From Kluyvera sichuanensis (lineage in GTDB: Bacteria; Pseudomonadota; Gammaproteobacteria; Enterobacterales; Enterobacteriaceae): DNA of 64,000 nt. Within the stretch, counting starts at the first letter, position 1. The number at the start of each line of letters is the position of its first letter. Location: positions 1 through 64,000 of the forward strand of contig NZ_JABBJF010000012.1 of assembly GCF_014218705.1 (NCBI RefSeq). The letters run 5' to 3'. The notes below the pieces were generated by a model, which saw only the letters and a list, made by a program, of their open reading frames with translations, was not told the origin of the DNA and made no database searches. Positions 53,436-63,434 of the stretch are shown here, in pieces. A program made the translations under genes and the position numbers.

Positions 53436-53789
53436 ATGACCAGTTCGGATCTTCTGCAGTACTGCATGGCAAAGCGTGGCGCGGAACAGAGCGTACACAG
53501 CGACTGGAAAGCAACACAAATTAAAGTGGCCGACGTGCTGTTTGCGATGGTGAAGGATGTGGAAGACCGCCCGGCGGTGTCGCTGAAAACCAGCCCCGAA
53601 CTGGCAGAACTGCTGCGCCAGCAGCATAAAGACGTTCGCCCAAGTCGCCATCTCAACAAAGCGCACTGGAGCACCATCTACCTGGACGGTTCGCTGCCAA
53701 GCTCACAAATTTACTATCTGGTAGATGCGTCGTATCAGCTGGCGGTGGATCTGCTGCCGGAAACGCTCCGACAGCAGATGTACTCGTGA
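53436..53789 (+). CDS. yjbR: MmcQ/YjbR-family protein
   Basis: Protein of 117 aa matching E. coli YjbR (118 aa), a double-wing-like fold with suggested nucleic-acid interaction but no proven role. Conserved block RPAVSLKTSPELAELLRQQHKDVRPSRHLNKAHWSTIYLDGSLP. The second of two adjacent ATGs is taken by homology (MTSSDLL vs MTISELL); GAGGAG is 9 nt before it. Its TGA abuts the convergent uvrA stop with no base between. yjbQ, its usual neighbour, is missing. Confidence 0.93.
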   Translation: MTSSDLLQYCMAKRGAEQSVHSDWKATQIKVADVLFAMVKDVEDRPAVSLKTSPELAELLRQQHKDVRPSRHLNKAHWSTIYLDGSLPSSQIYYLVDASYQLAVDLLPETLRQQMYS

Positions 53790-56615
53790 TTAACCCAGCA
53801 GAGGCTTCAGGAAACGTGCCGTATGCGAGGCTTCGCAGTTAGCTACCGTTTCTGGCGTACCGGAAACGAGGATTTCACCGCCGCCGCTACCGCCTTCCGG
53901 ACCGAGATCGACAATCCAGTCCGCGGTCTTAATCACGTCCAGGTTGTGCTCGATAACCACAATGGTGTTGCCCTGATCTCTGAGCTGATGCAGCACTTCC
54001 AGCAACTGCTGGATGTCGGCAAAGTGCAGGCCGGTGGTCGGTTCGTCCAGAATATAGAGCGTTTGACCGGTGCCGCGTTTTGACAGCTCGCGCGCCAGCT
54101 TCACGCGCTGTGCTTCACCGCCGGAGAGCGTGGTGGCCGACTGGCCGAGACGGATGTAGGTCAGGCCAACGTCCATCAGCGTTTGCAGCTTACGCGCCAG
54201 CGCCGGAACGGCATCGAAGAACTCACGTGCCTCTTCAATGGTCATATCCAGCACTTCGTGGATAGTCTTGCCCTTGTACTTAATCTCCAGCGTTTCGCGG
54301 TTATAGCGTTTGCCTTTGCACTGGTCGCACGGCACGTAGATATCCGGCAGGAAGTGCATTTCGACTTTGATGACGCCATCGCCCTGACAGGCTTCGCAGC
54401 GACCGCCGCGGACGTTAAAGCTGAAACGGCCTGGCGTATAGCCGCGTGAACGCGATTCCGGCACGCCTGCAAACAGCTCACGTACTGGCGTAAAGACGCC
54501 GGTGTAGGTAGCCGGGTTGGAACGCGGGGTACGGCCAATCGGGCTCTGGTCGATATCGATAACTTTATCGAAATGTTCCAGCCCCTGAACGTCGCGGTAC
54601 GGTGCCGGTTCAGCGATGGTGGCGCCGTTTAACTGGGTCTGGGCAATCGGGAACAGCGTGTCGTTAATCAACGTCGATTTACCAGAACCGGAGACGCCGG
54701 TGATGCAGGTAAACAGGCCGACCGGCAGCGTCAGGGTGACGTCTTTCAGGTTGTTACCTGTGGCGCCCGTCAGCTTGAGGACTTTTTCCGGGTTCGCTGG
54801 CACGCGGTTTTTCGGCACTTCAATTTTGCGTTTTCCGCTCATGAACTGCCCGGTTAACGACTCTGGCACCGCCATAATGTCGTCCAGCGTCCCTTCAGCC
54901 ACTACCTGACCGCCGTGCACACCGGCACCAGGGCCAATGTCGATAACGTGGTCGGCGGCGCGAATCGCGTCTTCGTCGTGCTCTACCACAATCACCGTAT
55001 TGCCAAGGTTACGCAGGTGAATCAGCGTGCCGAGTAGACGTTCGTTGTCGCGCTGGTGCAGGCCGATGGACGGCTCATCCAGCACGTACATCACGCCAAC
55101 CAGCCCCGCGCCAATCTGGCTTGCCAGACGGATACGCTGCGCCTCGCCGCCGGAGAGGGTCTCTGCGGAGCGGGAAAGCGTCAGGTAGTTCAGGCCGACG
55201 TTGACCAGGAACTTCAGGCGGTCACCGATCTCTTTCAGCACTTTTTCCGCAATTTGCGCACGCTGGCCGGAGAGCTTCAGGTTATTGAAGAAGTCCATCG
55301 CGTGACCGATGCTCATATCTGAGATCGTCGGCAGCGGTGTATTTTCAACGTAGACGTGGCGCGCTTCGCGACGCAGGCGGGTGCCGTCACAGCTGGCGCA
55401 CGGACGGTTGCTGATGAACTTCGCCAGCTCCTCGCGCACCGCGCTGGATTCCGTCTCTTTATAGCGGCGCTCCATGTTGTGCAGCACGCCTTCGAACGGA
55501 TGGCGACGCACGGACGTATCGCCACGGTCGTTGATGTATTTGAATTCAATCGACTCTTTGCCGGAGCCGTAGAGAATCGCTTTCTGCGCGGCGGCATCAA
55601 GGCTTTCCCACGGCGCTTCAACGTCGAATTCGTAGTGTTCTGCCAGCGATTTGAGCATCTGGAAGTAATAGAAGTTACGACGATCCCAGCCGCGAATCGC
55701 GCCGCCAGCCAGCGACAGCTCTGGATTCTGGATCACGCGGTCAGGGTCGAAATACTGCTGCACGCCCAGGCCATCGCAGGTTGGGCACGCGCCCGCCGGG
55801 TTGTTGAATGAGAACAGGCGTGGTTCAAGCTCGCGCATGCTGTAGCCGCAGATTGGGCAGGCGAAGTTGGCGGAGAACAGCAGCTCTTCCGCTTTCGGGT
55901 CGTCCATATCGGCGACCACCGCCGTGCCGCCGGAAAGCTCCAGCGCGGTTTCAAACGATTCCGCCAGACGCTGCGTCAGGTCATCGCGTACTTTAAAGCG
56001 GTCAATCACCACTTCGATGGTGTGTTTCTTCTGCAGCTCGAGCTTCGGCGGATCGGACAGATCGCAGACTTCACCGTCGATACGCGCGCGGATATAGCCC
56101 TGGCTTGCCAGGTTTTCCAGCGTTTTGGTGTGCTCGCCCTTACGTTCTTTAATAATTGGGGCCAGCAGCATCAGGCGTTTACCTTCCGGCTGCGACAGCA
56201 CGTTATCGACCATCTGGCTGACGGTTTGCGCCGCCAGCGGCACATCGTGATCCGGGCAGCGTGGCTCGCCTACGCGAGCGTAAAGCAGACGCAGGTAGTC
56301 GTGAATTTCGGTAATGGTACCGACCGTCGAACGCGGGTTGTGTGACGTCGACTTCTGCTCGATAGAAATCGCAGGCGACAGCCCTTCAATATGATCGACA
56401 TCCGGCTTTTCCATCAGCGACAGGAACTGGCGCGCATAGGCAGAAAGCGATTCTACATAGCGACGCTGCCCCTCGGCGTAGAGGGTGTCAAAAGCCAGTG
56501 AGGATTTGCCAGACCCGGACAGCCCGGTCACAACAATCAGTTTGTCGCGAGGGATGACGAGGTTGATATTTTTGAGATTATGGGTGCGGGCGCCCCGAAC
56601 TTCGATCTTATCCAT
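53790..56615 (-). CDS. uvrA: Excinuclease ABC subunit A
   Basis: Damage-recognition ATPase of nucleotide excision repair, 941 aa (E. coli 940). Two ABC modules: Walker [20 protein letters not shown] near 31 and [13 protein letters not shown] near 640, each with [13 protein letters not shown] signature. Zinc fingers are visible as [10 protein letters not shown]...CPTCDG and CEACQGDGV...CDQCKGKR. Divergent from ssb; the intergenic LexA box makes both SOS-inducible in E. coli. Confidence 0.98.
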   Translation of the reverse strand: MDKIEVRGARTHNLKNINLVIPRDKLIVVTGLSGSGKSSLAFDTLYAEGQRRYVESLSAYARQFLSLMEKPDVDHIEGLSPAISIEQKSTSHNPRSTVGTITEIHDYLRLLYARVGEPRCPDHDVPLAAQTVSQMVDNVLSQPEGKRLMLLAPIIKERKGEHTKTLENLASQGYIRARIDGEVCDLSDPPKLELQKKHTIEVVIDRFKVRDDLTQRLAESFETALELSGGTAVVADMDDPKAEELLFSANFACPICGYSMRELEPRLFSFNNPAGACPTCDGLGVQQYFDPDRVIQNPELSLAGGAIRGWDRRNFYYFQMLKSLAEHYEFDVEAPWESLDAAAQKAILYGSGKESIEFKYINDRGDTSVRRHPFEGVLHNMERRYKETESSAVREELAKFISNRPCASCDGTRLRREARHVYVENTPLPTISDMSIGHAMDFFNNLKLSGQRAQIAEKVLKEIGDRLKFLVNVGLNYLTLSRSAETLSGGEAQRIRLASQIGAGLVGVMYVLDEPSIGLHQRDNERLLGTLIHLRNLGNTVIVVEHDEDAIRAADHVIDIGPGAGVHGGQVVAEGTLDDIMAVPESLTGQFMSGKRKIEVPKNRVPANPEKVLKLTGATGNNLKDVTLTLPVGLFTCITGVSGSGKSTLINDTLFPIAQTQLNGATIAEPAPYRDVQGLEHFDKVIDIDQSPIGRTPRSNPATYTGVFTPVRELFAGVPESRSRGYTPGRFSFNVRGGRCEACQGDGVIKVEMHFLPDIYVPCDQCKGKRYNRETLEIKYKGKTIHEVLDMTIEEAREFFDAVPALARKLQTLMDVGLTYIRLGQSATTLSGGEAQRVKLARELSKRGTGQTLYILDEPTTGLHFADIQQLLEVLHQLRDQGNTIVVIEHNLDVIKTADWIVDLGPEGGSGGGEILVSGTPETVANCEASHTARFLKPLLG

Positions 56616-56703
56616 TCACCTTTCCCGGTAGAGGAGATACACGGATTGCCTGGTTTGTTAGAAGGACAAACGGCAGAAACGGCTAATTATGACACAACTT
56701 AAC

Positions 56704-56719
56704 CTGAATGAATATACAG
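56704..56719. promoter_or_regulatory. LexA (SOS) box uvrA/ssb
   Basis: CTGAATGAATATACAG; on the minus strand CTGTATATTCATTCAG, the core of the E. coli uvrA-ssb box. Confidence 0.95.
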
Positions 56720-56869
56720 TATTGGAATGCCGATTCCGGATGCTGATGAAAATTGCAGCGGGATAAGATGTTTAGTGGAATCTGTCTCCCAGCTACCAAA
56801 ATACCGTCTGGAAATGATACACTGGCGCGTTTACACTTAATCAAGATTCATATTTCAGGAGAGACAAAC

Positions 56870-57397
56870 ATGGCCAGCAGAGGCGTAAACAAGGTGATTC
56901 TCGTCGGTAACCTGGGCCAGGACCCGGAAGTACGCTACATGCCGAATGGTGGCGCAGTTGCCAACATTACGCTGGCGACTTCCGAATCCTGGCGCGACAA
57001 AGCGACCGGTGAAATGAAAGAGCAGACTGAATGGCACCGCGTTGTGCTGTTCGGCAAGCTGGCGGAAGTAGCAGGCGAATACCTGCGTAAAGGCTCTCAG
57101 GTCTACATTGAAGGCCAGCTGCGTACCCGCAAATGGACCGATCAGTCCGGCGCTGAAAAATACACCACCGAAGTCGTGGTTAACGTTGGCGGCACCATGC
57201 AGATGCTGGGTGGACGCCAGGGCGGCGGTGCACCAGCAGGTGGCGGCCAGCAGCAGCAGGGCGGTTGGGGTCAGCCTCAGCAGCCACAGGGCGGCAACCA
57301 GTTCAGCGGCGGCGCACAGTCTCGCCCGCAGCAGCAGTCCGCTCCGGCACCGTCTAACGAACCGCCAATGGACTTCGATGACGATATCCCGTTCTGA
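56870..57397 (+). CDS. ssb: Single-stranded DNA-binding protein
   Basis: SSB of 175 aa (E. coli 178). OB fold at the N-terminus (residues 1-115, [23 protein letters not shown]), then a Gly/Gln-rich linker ([19 protein letters not shown]) and the acidic tip MDFDDDIPF that recruits replication and repair partners. ATG 56870 is chosen (AGGAGAGACAAAC upstream). Confidence 0.98.
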   Translation: MASRGVNKVILVGNLGQDPEVRYMPNGGAVANITLATSESWRDKATGEMKEQTEWHRVVLFGKLAEVAGEYLRKGSQVYIEGQLRTRKWTDQSGAEKYTTEVVVNVGGTMQMLGGRQGGGAPAGGGQQQQGGWGQPQQPQGGNQFSGGAQSRPQQQSAPAPSNEPPMDFDDDIPF

Positions 57398-57424
57398 TAA
57401 ACGGCAGATAACCGTCTGAAAAAA

Positions 57425-57449
57425 AGCCCCGATTCGTCGGGGTTTTTTT
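57425..57449 (+). terminator. ssb terminator
   Basis: AGCCCCGA-TTCG-TCGGGGT followed by seven Ts. Confidence 0.92.
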
Positions 57450-57472
57450 ATGTCTGTTGGGTCGGAGCCGAT

Positions 57473-57545
57473 CCCGGCGGCGCTGTGCTTGGCCGGGCTA
57501 CTCTACTTTTGTAGCCCGAGCGAGGCGTTCACGCCGACCCCGGGG
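57473..57545. repeat. REP pair between ssb and the MltF-like gene
   Basis: CCCGGCGGCGCTGTGCTTGG...GGGCTAC faces GTAGCCCGAGCGAGGCGTTC...CCCCGGGG. Confidence 0.85.
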
Positions 57546-57556
57546 CGGTTCGGAGC

Positions 57557-59068
57557 CTACTGCTGCGCCTTATCGCTCGCCGGAATAATCGGCGGCTTCC
57601 CGGTTGCCGCTCGCTTGCGGTTGATCTCATCCAGCACCAGCCGATAGGCAATGTAATACTTATAAATATTGCCAACGTAAGTCACCGTCTCCGCACCGAT
57701 CTTCTCGGCGGCCAGATTCTCGACGTTGCCAAACCAGACGTTCGGATCAAAACCGCGCTTCTGCGTCTCTACCCGTAAACGCGCAATCCGCGCCGGGCCC
57801 GCGTTATAAGAGGCAAACGAAAACAGGGCCTTATCCAGCTGTGTCATCGGTTCGTCGCCGTAGTAGCGGTCGATCATCCAGCGCATGTACTTCACCCCGG
57901 CGTGAATATTGGGGTCGAGCTGTTTGATATCGCCGACCTTCAGCTCCTTGCCGGTTTTCGGCATCACCTGCATCACGCCGATGGCCCCGACGTGGCTGCG
58001 CACCGATTGATTTAACCGCGATTCCTGGTAGCCCTGCGCCGCCATCAGCAGCCAGTCAACGTCATAGCGATCGCCATATTTCCTGAACACCTCCACCATT
58101 TTCAGAAATTTACGTCGTTCTTTTTCCGCCGCCGCGTTCTTTACGTATTTCGCACTTTTCAGGTAGCGTAGCAGCAGCGTATTGCCCAGCGTGCTGCCCT
58201 GGCGGTTCTCTTTCACAAAGCCGTTAAGCTCAGTGAGGAGCTTGGGATTATCTTTGCGCACCGCCCAGGCGATGCTGCCGTTATCGCGCAGCACCACATC
58301 CTCATGCACCTGAATTTTGGGGAAGACCTGCTGCCAGAAAACCGCCTTGTGATGATCAACCACCGTCAGCGGGATAAGCCCGGCGTTGAGCATCTCCAGC
58401 AGATCTTCATCCTCCAACGCCTCCGGGGCGGCTTTGATGATGACCGGTGGTTTTGCCGCTTTGACGAACTGCGCGTTGAGCGCGGTCAGGCTCTCGTAAT
58501 AGCTCGACGATTTACGCACAAACACCGTTTTTCCGGAAAGGTCATCCAGGTTGTTAACCTGCGGTGACGCGGGGCCGGAAATCAGCAGCTCCTTGATATC
58601 GTTATAGATAGGATCAGTAAAGGCAACCGCCTGCTGGCGGGACGGTGTGATGGTCAGGTTAGCGGCGGCGATATCGCCTTTTCCCTCGTTGAGCGCGGTA
58701 AACAGGTTATCGCGGGTCACCGGCACAAAAATAATCCGCACCTTCAGATGCTTCTGCTTAAGCTTCTTATCCTTTGCTAGCTGTGCGTTCAGGCTGCGCT
58801 CAAAGGCGGCGAAAATATCGTGCGTCGCGCCGCGCTGCTGTCCTTTGTCGATAAAAAAGAAGGTTTTACTGTAGGTGGTTAAAACGCGAATCACGCGACG
58901 GTCAAGCATGCCGGGCAGGTCGCCTTTCCACGGCTGCATGATGCTTTCGATATTCACTTCCAGCGCATCGCTTTGTTCATCCGGTTTGGGGGCGGCATAA
59001 GCCGGGGTGGACAGCAGCAGGGCGCTTAAACAGACGGTAATCAGGCGATGAAAAGGGATGGCGTTCAT
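57557..59068 (-). CDS. MltF-like lytic transglycosylase with substrate-binding domain
   Basis: Exported protein of 503 aa. Signal peptide MNAIPFHRLITVCLSALLLSTPAYA. A type-3 periplasmic substrate-binding domain (about 60-310; RVIRVLTTYSKTFFFID, GDIAAANLTITPSRQQAVAFTDPIY) is joined to an SLT-type lysozyme-like domain (about 335-485) with catalytic Glu349 in GYQESRLNQSVRSHVGAIGVMQVMP and FASYNAGPARI. This is the domain order of MltF, but it is not the usual mltF locus, so a paralogue. No lipobox is seen, unlike some Mlt enzymes. Start chosen from GGAG 9 nt upstream. It may be controlled by the divergent IclR-type gene. Confidence 0.85.
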   Translation of the reverse strand: MNAIPFHRLITVCLSALLLSTPAYAAPKPDEQSDALEVNIESIMQPWKGDLPGMLDRRVIRVLTTYSKTFFFIDKGQQRGATHDIFAAFERSLNAQLAKDKKLKQKHLKVRIIFVPVTRDNLFTALNEGKGDIAAANLTITPSRQQAVAFTDPIYNDIKELLISGPASPQVNNLDDLSGKTVFVRKSSSYYESLTALNAQFVKAAKPPVIIKAAPEALEDEDLLEMLNAGLIPLTVVDHHKAVFWQQVFPKIQVHEDVVLRDNGSIAWAVRKDNPKLLTELNGFVKENRQGSTLGNTLLLRYLKSAKYVKNAAAEKERRKFLKMVEVFRKYGDRYDVDWLLMAAQGYQESRLNQSVRSHVGAIGVMQVMPKTGKELKVGDIKQLDPNIHAGVKYMRWMIDRYYGDEPMTQLDKALFSFASYNAGPARIARLRVETQKRGFDPNVWFGNVENLAAEKIGAETVTYVGNIYKYYIAYRLVLDEINRKRAATGKPPIIPASDKAQQ

Positions 59069-59196
59069 GGTGCGGCACTCCGCAAGGCGCATCCGTCAAT
59101 TTTAGTAGAAGATGGCTAAAAAACCTGGCAGGAGTATGGCTTTTTCAGGCCGTCGGAGGCCGCTATCTGGTTAGCATCGATGGCAACGGCTACAAT

Positions 59197-59209
59197 GCAC
59201 ATTTTGTGC
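59197..59209. promoter_or_regulatory. Dyad before the IclR-type gene
   Basis: GCACA-TTT-TGTGC between the MltF-like and IclR-type genes, 15 bp before the latter's ATG. Candidate operator. Confidence 0.4.
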
Positions 59210-59223
59210 CATGGAGAGACATA

Positions 59224-59967
59224 ATGACCAGCCTGAATCGGATGCTGTCGGTACTTGACCTGTTCACTGCAGAACGCCCCGTGTGGGAAGCCGACCGTAT
59301 CGTGGAAGCGCTGGGATGCTCCACGCCCACCGGCTATCGCTACCTGAAAGAGCTGATGCACACTGGCCTGCTGCAGCGCTTTAACGGTGGCTATTATGCG
59401 CTGGGGCCGCGCATCACTCTGCTGGATTATGTCATCCGCAGCACCGACCCGCTGCTGGCAGCCAGCATCCCGCAAATGCGTGAGCTGGTGAAGCAGACGG
59501 GCTGTCATTGCACGCTCTCCAGGCTTGATGGCGATGTGTTTCTCGACCTGCATCACGAGTCCTCGACTCAGGAAATTGCGTTGATTTACGGCCGAGGCCG
59601 TCCGCGCCCGATGTTTTCCGGCAGCGCGCCAAAGGTGGTGATCGCCAACCAAACCTCGAAGCAGCAGCGTGGGCTGTACGAACGTTTTCGTGAAGAGGTT
59701 CTGACGGCAGGATTAGGCGACACGGAAGAGGCGTTCCTGAAACGGATGCTGCAAATTCGCAAAGCGGGCTGCTACCGGGCGGATGAAGAGCTAGCGGCGG
59801 GGGTGTCATCGCTGTCGGTGCCGCTGCGTTTTGCGCCAAAAGAGCACTGTGCTGCGCTGGCGCTGGTCTCATCGACTCAACATTTTGCGCAAAGCAACGT
59901 GGGGGAGTGGCAGGACAAACTCAAAAAAGCGGCCCGGCGTATTGCGTTGGCCTTAGACGGGGAATAG
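59224..59967 (+). CDS. IclR-family transcriptional regulator
   Basis: Regulator of 247 aa. Winged helix at residues about 1-65 (MLSVLDLFTAERPVWEADRIVEALGCSTPTGYRYLKEL), then an IclR effector domain with GSAPKVVIAN (substituting for GKA/LLA) and SLSVPLRFAPKEHCAALAL. It regulates an unknown target, perhaps the divergent MltF-like gene. ATG 59224 is chosen because GGAG lies 7 nt upstream; the upstream in-frame ATG at 59212 overlaps that site. Confidence 0.87.
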   Translation: MTSLNRMLSVLDLFTAERPVWEADRIVEALGCSTPTGYRYLKELMHTGLLQRFNGGYYALGPRITLLDYVIRSTDPLLAASIPQMRELVKQTGCHCTLSRLDGDVFLDLHHESSTQEIALIYGRGRPRPMFSGSAPKVVIANQTSKQQRGLYERFREEVLTAGLGDTEEAFLKRMLQIRKAGCYRADEELAAGVSSLSVPLRFAPKEHCAALALVSSTQHFAQSNVGEWQDKLKKAARRIALALDGE

Positions 59968-59981
59968 CCGCATTCAGACAA

Positions 59982-60009
59982 TAAAAAACCCCGCCGAAGC
60001 GGGGTTTTC
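59982..60009. terminator. Bidirectional terminator IclR-type/yjcB
   Basis: AAAACCCCGC-CGAA-GCGGGGTTTT, T runs on both strands, between convergent genes. Confidence 0.9.
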
Positions 60010-60014
60010 TGCAA

Positions 60015-60296
60015 TTAATAGAGCGCGACCGGCCATTCTGGCGGCGTCTGGCTCATCACTTCAACCATCACATCTTTGATATTGTTAGTAATGGTGGAAA
60101 TTTCGACCATGGTTATCCCTAATAAGCTGGTGGCAAACCAGCAGGCGGCCGCAAGACCCAGCATGCTGCAAATAGCGCCCAGGCCGATGTAGTCGGCTTT
60201 ACGGAGTTTGATTTTCAGGGTACTAGCAACGAACATCAGCACGGCGCTGGTTAACGGCCAGCGTAACAGCGTAACGCCTGCGGTAAGTGAAAGCAT
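60015..60296 (-). CDS. yjcB: Small inner-membrane protein YjcB
   Basis: Protein of 93 aa, the E. coli YjcB length, with three hydrophobic segments (LLRWPLTSAVLMFVASTL, YIGLGAICSMLGLAAACWFA, LLGITMVEIS) and conserved ending QTPPEWP. Function unknown. In E. coli it is next to pdeC (yjcC), which is absent here; the 60297-60548 gap instead holds a 21-bp inverted repeat and no gene. Confidence 0.9.
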   Translation of the reverse strand: MLSLTAGVTLLRWPLTSAVLMFVASTLKIKLRKADYIGLGAICSMLGLAAACWFATSLLGITMVEISTITNNIKDVMVEVMSQTPPEWPVALY

Positions 60297-60395
60297 GGGA
60301 CCTTTTCCTCAGAGATAAACAACAAGCTGCCCTGACAGCACTTGTGTAATGAGGCACTGGGCGCTCTGGCTATCTGAAGGCATTCACAAATTGAG

Positions 60396-60416
60396 TGAAA
60401 CAGTGTTTCTGTTTCA
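60396..60416. promoter_or_regulatory. 21-bp inverted repeat upstream of yjcB
   Basis: TGAAACAG-TGTTT-CTGTTTCA with perfect 8-bp arms, 100 bp upstream of yjcB and beyond the soxS 3' end. No T run, so an operator is likelier than a terminator. Confidence 0.5.
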
Positions 60417-60548
60417 TCTCGTTATGTGAACTATATCACGTTTGTTGTTTTATTCACCAGAGGTAAACGCAGGATTTTTGTCAATCCAATAACCATCCTG
60501 TAAGCATGGATAAGGCCGCCACACGCGGTGCAGCAGCCTGAATGCGGG

Positions 60549-60878
60549 TTAGGCAGAGATCTGGTGGCGGTAGTCCGTCGGCGTGCGGTCAAACTCGCGG
60601 CGGAATACGCGTGAGAAGGTCTGTTGCGAAACGTAGCCGAGATCCATGGCGATATCAAAGATAGGCCGCTGGGTGGTGCGTAGCGCCTCTGCGGCAAGCA
60701 GCAGGCGTCGCTGGCGGATGTAGTCACCCAGCGTCTGATGCATCACGGTGCGGAACATTCTTTGCAGATACCACTTCGAGTAGCCGGACTTACGGGCCAC
60801 GATGTCGATATTAAGCGGTTGATCGATATGTTCATCTATCCATTCAATTAGCGTTTGAATAATTTCCCGATGGGACAT
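60549..60878 (-). CDS. soxS: Superoxide-response activator SoxS
   Basis: AraC/XylS-family activator of 109 aa (E. coli 107): only the two helix-turn-helix units, with NIDIVARKSGYSKWYLQRMFR and PIFDIAMDLGYVSQQTFSRVFRREF. Produced when SoxR is oxidised, it turns on the superoxide regulon. The C-terminus reads YRHQISA rather than YRHRL. Confidence 0.97.
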   Translation of the reverse strand: MSHREIIQTLIEWIDEHIDQPLNIDIVARKSGYSKWYLQRMFRTVMHQTLGDYIRQRRLLLAAEALRTTQRPIFDIAMDLGYVSQQTFSRVFRREFDRTPTDYRHQISA

Positions 60879-60927
60879 AAGGCTCTCCCCGTTGTCTATT
60901 TTTGCGTCGATTTCTGTTCTGTCGGCG

Positions 60928-60958
60928 AGTATAATTCCTCAAGTTAACTTGAGGTAAA
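60928..60958 (-). promoter_or_regulatory. soxS promoter with SoxR box
   Basis: The SoxR operator CCTCAAGTTAACTTGAGG (60937-60954) is a perfect 18-bp palindrome between TTTACC (-35) and TATACT (-10) of soxS, with the 19-bp spacer typical of MerR-family promoters. Confidence 0.95.
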
Positions 60959-60965
60959 GCGGATT

Positions 60966-61424
60966 ATGGAAAAAAAGACGACGCGCATAAAAACGCTGTT
61001 ATCACCCGGTGAAGTAGCGAAACGAACTGGGGTTGCGGTCTCTGCGTTACATTTTTATGAAAGCAAAGGGCTGATCCACAGCACACGCAACAGTGGCAAT
61101 CAGCGGCGCTATAAGCGCGATGTGCTGCGCTATGTGGCGATCATTAAAATTGCCCAGCGCCTCGGCATTCCGCTGGCGACTATCGGCGACTCGTTCAGCG
61201 TGCTGCCGGAAAACCATACCCTCGGGCCAAAAGACTGGAAGCATCTCACCACCCAGTGGCGCGAAGAGCTGGATAAACGCATTCACGCCATGGAGGCGCT
61301 GCGTGACCAACTTGACGGCTGCATCGGCTGTGGCTGTATGTCGTTGCGCGACTGCCCGCTGCGTAACCCCGGCGATAAACTGGGGGAAGAAGGGACCGGG
61401 GCGCGTTTGCTGGAAGAAGAATAA
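60966..61424 (+). CDS. soxR: Redox-sensing activator SoxR
   Basis: MerR-family sensor of 152 aa. DNA-binding domain [27 protein letters not shown], dimerisation helix, then the [2Fe-2S] motif [12 protein letters not shown] with Cys119, 122, 124 and 130. Redox-cycling drugs oxidise the cluster and activate soxS. Divergent from soxS across the SoxR box, 11 bp from its ATG. Confidence 0.98.
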   Translation: MEKKTTRIKTLLSPGEVAKRTGVAVSALHFYESKGLIHSTRNSGNQRRYKRDVLRYVAIIKIAQRLGIPLATIGDSFSVLPENHTLGPKDWKHLTTQWREELDKRIHAMEALRDQLDGCIGCGCMSLRDCPLRNPGDKLGEEGTGARLLEEE

Positions 61425-61492
61425 TCCTTATGCATTCCTCTCCGGAAAATTGCGACATTTTTGCCATAGAAATGTTGCCGGATTGCGCATGG

Positions 61493-61508
61493 ACGATAAC
61501 GTTTGCGC
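61493..61508 (+). promoter_or_regulatory. PurR-like box upstream of ghxP
   Basis: ACGATAACGTTTGCGC matches ACGCAAACGTTTGCGT at 13 of 16 positions. It is 325 bp before ghxP, in the 61425-61833 gap; the remainder of that gap shows no ORF or strong hairpin. ghxP belongs to the PurR regulon in E. coli. Confidence 0.55.
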
Positions 61509-61833
61509 ATGGGTTGAGCAATTCTTCATCGGCATTCGTTAATTTTCATAAACCAGGGCAAACTTCTGTTGAAAAAAGGGGCATAAAAGCCAGATAATCG
61601 TTTGCCTTCAAATTTCGGACGCATCTTACGCCGAAAATGAGCGGGTCAACCTTATCTCGCACACGCCGAGGGTAAGGAATTCCGAATATCGTTTTGTCTG
61701 CGCGGAGTTAATCGTTTGCTTTTTTGTGGCTCCCCTATTGCCGCAAGTAGCACATGGAGATGACGCTTAGCTGGAAGTGGATGTTCCACCACGCAGACGA
61801 ACGAATGATAAAAACTCTCAGGGGATGTTTTCT

Positions 61834-63183
61834 ATGTCTACGCCTTCAGCGCGTACCGGCGGTTCTTTAGACGCCTGGTTTAAAATTTCTGCACGTGGTA
61901 GCTCCGTTCGTCAGGAGATTGTCGCCGGTCTAACTACCTTCCTGGCGATGGTTTACTCGGTGATCGTGGTGCCGGGCATGCTGGGTAAAGCCGGTTTCCC
62001 ACCGGCTGCGGTCTTCGTGGCGACCTGCCTGGTGGCCGGTGTCGGTTCTATCGTGATGGGCCTGTGGGCAAACCTGCCGCTGGCGATCGGCTGTGCGATC
62101 TCACTGACCGCCTTCACCGCTTTCAGCCTGGTGCTGGGCCAGCACATCAGTATTCCGGTTGCGCTGGGCGCGGTATTCCTGATGGGTGTGCTGTTTACCA
62201 TCATTTCTGCCTCCGGTATCCGTAGCTGGATTTTGCGCAATCTGCCGCAGGGCATTGCGCACGGTACGGGCATTGGTATCGGCCTGTTCCTGCTGCTGAT
62301 CGCCGCGAACGGCGTTGGCATGGTAGTGAAAAACCCACTGGACGGCCTGCCGGTTGCGCTGGGTCAGTTCGATAGCTTCCCGGTCATTATGACGCTGGTC
62401 GGTCTGGCGATGATCATCGGTCTGGAGAAATTGAAGGTACCGGGCGGCATTCTGCTGACCATCATCGGTGTCTCCATCGTCGGTCTGATTTTCGATCCCA
62501 ACGTGCATTTCTCCGGCGTGTTCGCCATGCCATCGCTGAGCGATGACAAAGGCAACTCGCTGATCGGCAGCCTTGATATTATGGGTGCGCTGAACCCGGT
62601 TGTGCTGCCAAGCGTACTGGCACTGGTGATGACCGCGGTGTTTGACGCCACCGGGACTATCCGTGCGGTAGCCGGTCAGGCAAACCTGCTGGATAAAGAC
62701 GGCCAGATTATCAATGGCGGCAAAGCGCTGACCACTGACTCCCTGAGCAGTGTGTTCTCGGCGGTTGTGGGCGCATCCCCGGCAGCGGTCTATATCGAAT
62801 CCGCAGCGGGTACGGCGGCAGGCGGTAAAACGGGTTTAACGGCGATCACCGTCGGCATCCTGTTCCTGCTGATTCTGTTCCTCTCCCCGCTCTCTTACCT
62901 GGTTCCAGGCTATGCCACCGCACCTGCGCTGATGTACGTCGGCCTGCTGATGCTGAGCAACGTGGCGCGCATCGACTTTAACGACTTTGTTGACGCGATG
63001 TCCGGGCTTATCACCGCCGTGATGATCGTGCTGACCTGTAACATCGTTACCGGCATCATGATTGGCTTCGCGACCCTGGTGATTGGCCGCGTGGTTTCTG
63101 GCGAATGGCGTAAGCTGAACATCGGCACCGTGATTATTGCGGCGGCGCTGGTGGTGTTCTATGCGGGCGGTTGGGCGATTTAA
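61834..63183 (+). CDS. ghxP: Guanine/hypoxanthine permease GhxP
   Basis: NCS2-family (AzgA-like) nucleobase:proton symporter of 449 aa, equal to E. coli GhxP (YjcD). About twelve to fourteen helices; family blocks include [59 protein letters not shown] and [28 protein letters not shown] is chosen as start by homology, after CAGGGGATG; 19 upstream codons in frame are not used. Confidence 0.96.
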   Translation: MSTPSARTGGSLDAWFKISARGSSVRQEIVAGLTTFLAMVYSVIVVPGMLGKAGFPPAAVFVATCLVAGVGSIVMGLWANLPLAIGCAISLTAFTAFSLVLGQHISIPVALGAVFLMGVLFTIISASGIRSWILRNLPQGIAHGTGIGIGLFLLLIAANGVGMVVKNPLDGLPVALGQFDSFPVIMTLVGLAMIIGLEKLKVPGGILLTIIGVSIVGLIFDPNVHFSGVFAMPSLSDDKGNSLIGSLDIMGALNPVVLPSVLALVMTAVFDATGTIRAVAGQANLLDKDGQIINGGKALTTDSLSSVFSAVVGASPAAVYIESAAGTAAGGKTGLTAITVGILFLLILFLSPLSYLVPGYATAPALMYVGLLMLSNVARIDFNDFVDAMSGLITAVMIVLTCNIVTGIMIGFATLVIGRVVSGEWRKLNIGTVIIAAALVVFYAGGWAI

Positions 63184-63200
63184 TCTCGCCACTGCCGTAC

Positions 63201-63228
63201 AAAAAACCCGCCTGATGGCGGGTTTTTT
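63201..63228 (+). terminator. ghxP terminator
   Basis: AACCCGCC-TGAT-GGCGGGTT with A run before and T run after. Confidence 0.92.
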
Positions 63229-63232
63229 ATTT

Positions 63233-63307
63233 GTAGCCCGGCCAAGCGGAGCGCCGTCGGGAACGGTTCGGAACCTGCCCCGGCGGCGCTCCGCTTGGTC
63301 GGGCTAC
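63233..63307. repeat. REP pair ghxP-yjcE
   Basis: GTAGCCCGGCCAAGCGGAGC...CGGGA and CCCCGGCGGCGCTCCGCTTGG...GGGCTAC are near-perfect inverted arms around about 15 bp. Confidence 0.88.
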
Positions 63308-63434
63308 GCGTCCGGACTTTTTTTCTATTTTCAGCCACCTCTCGTTTCCTTTTGCGTTAATCTGGGTAACGTAAACTCGGAAGCACGACGCTTCATGTTT
63401 TGAATAATAAGACAACGCTGTAAACAGGGAACGC

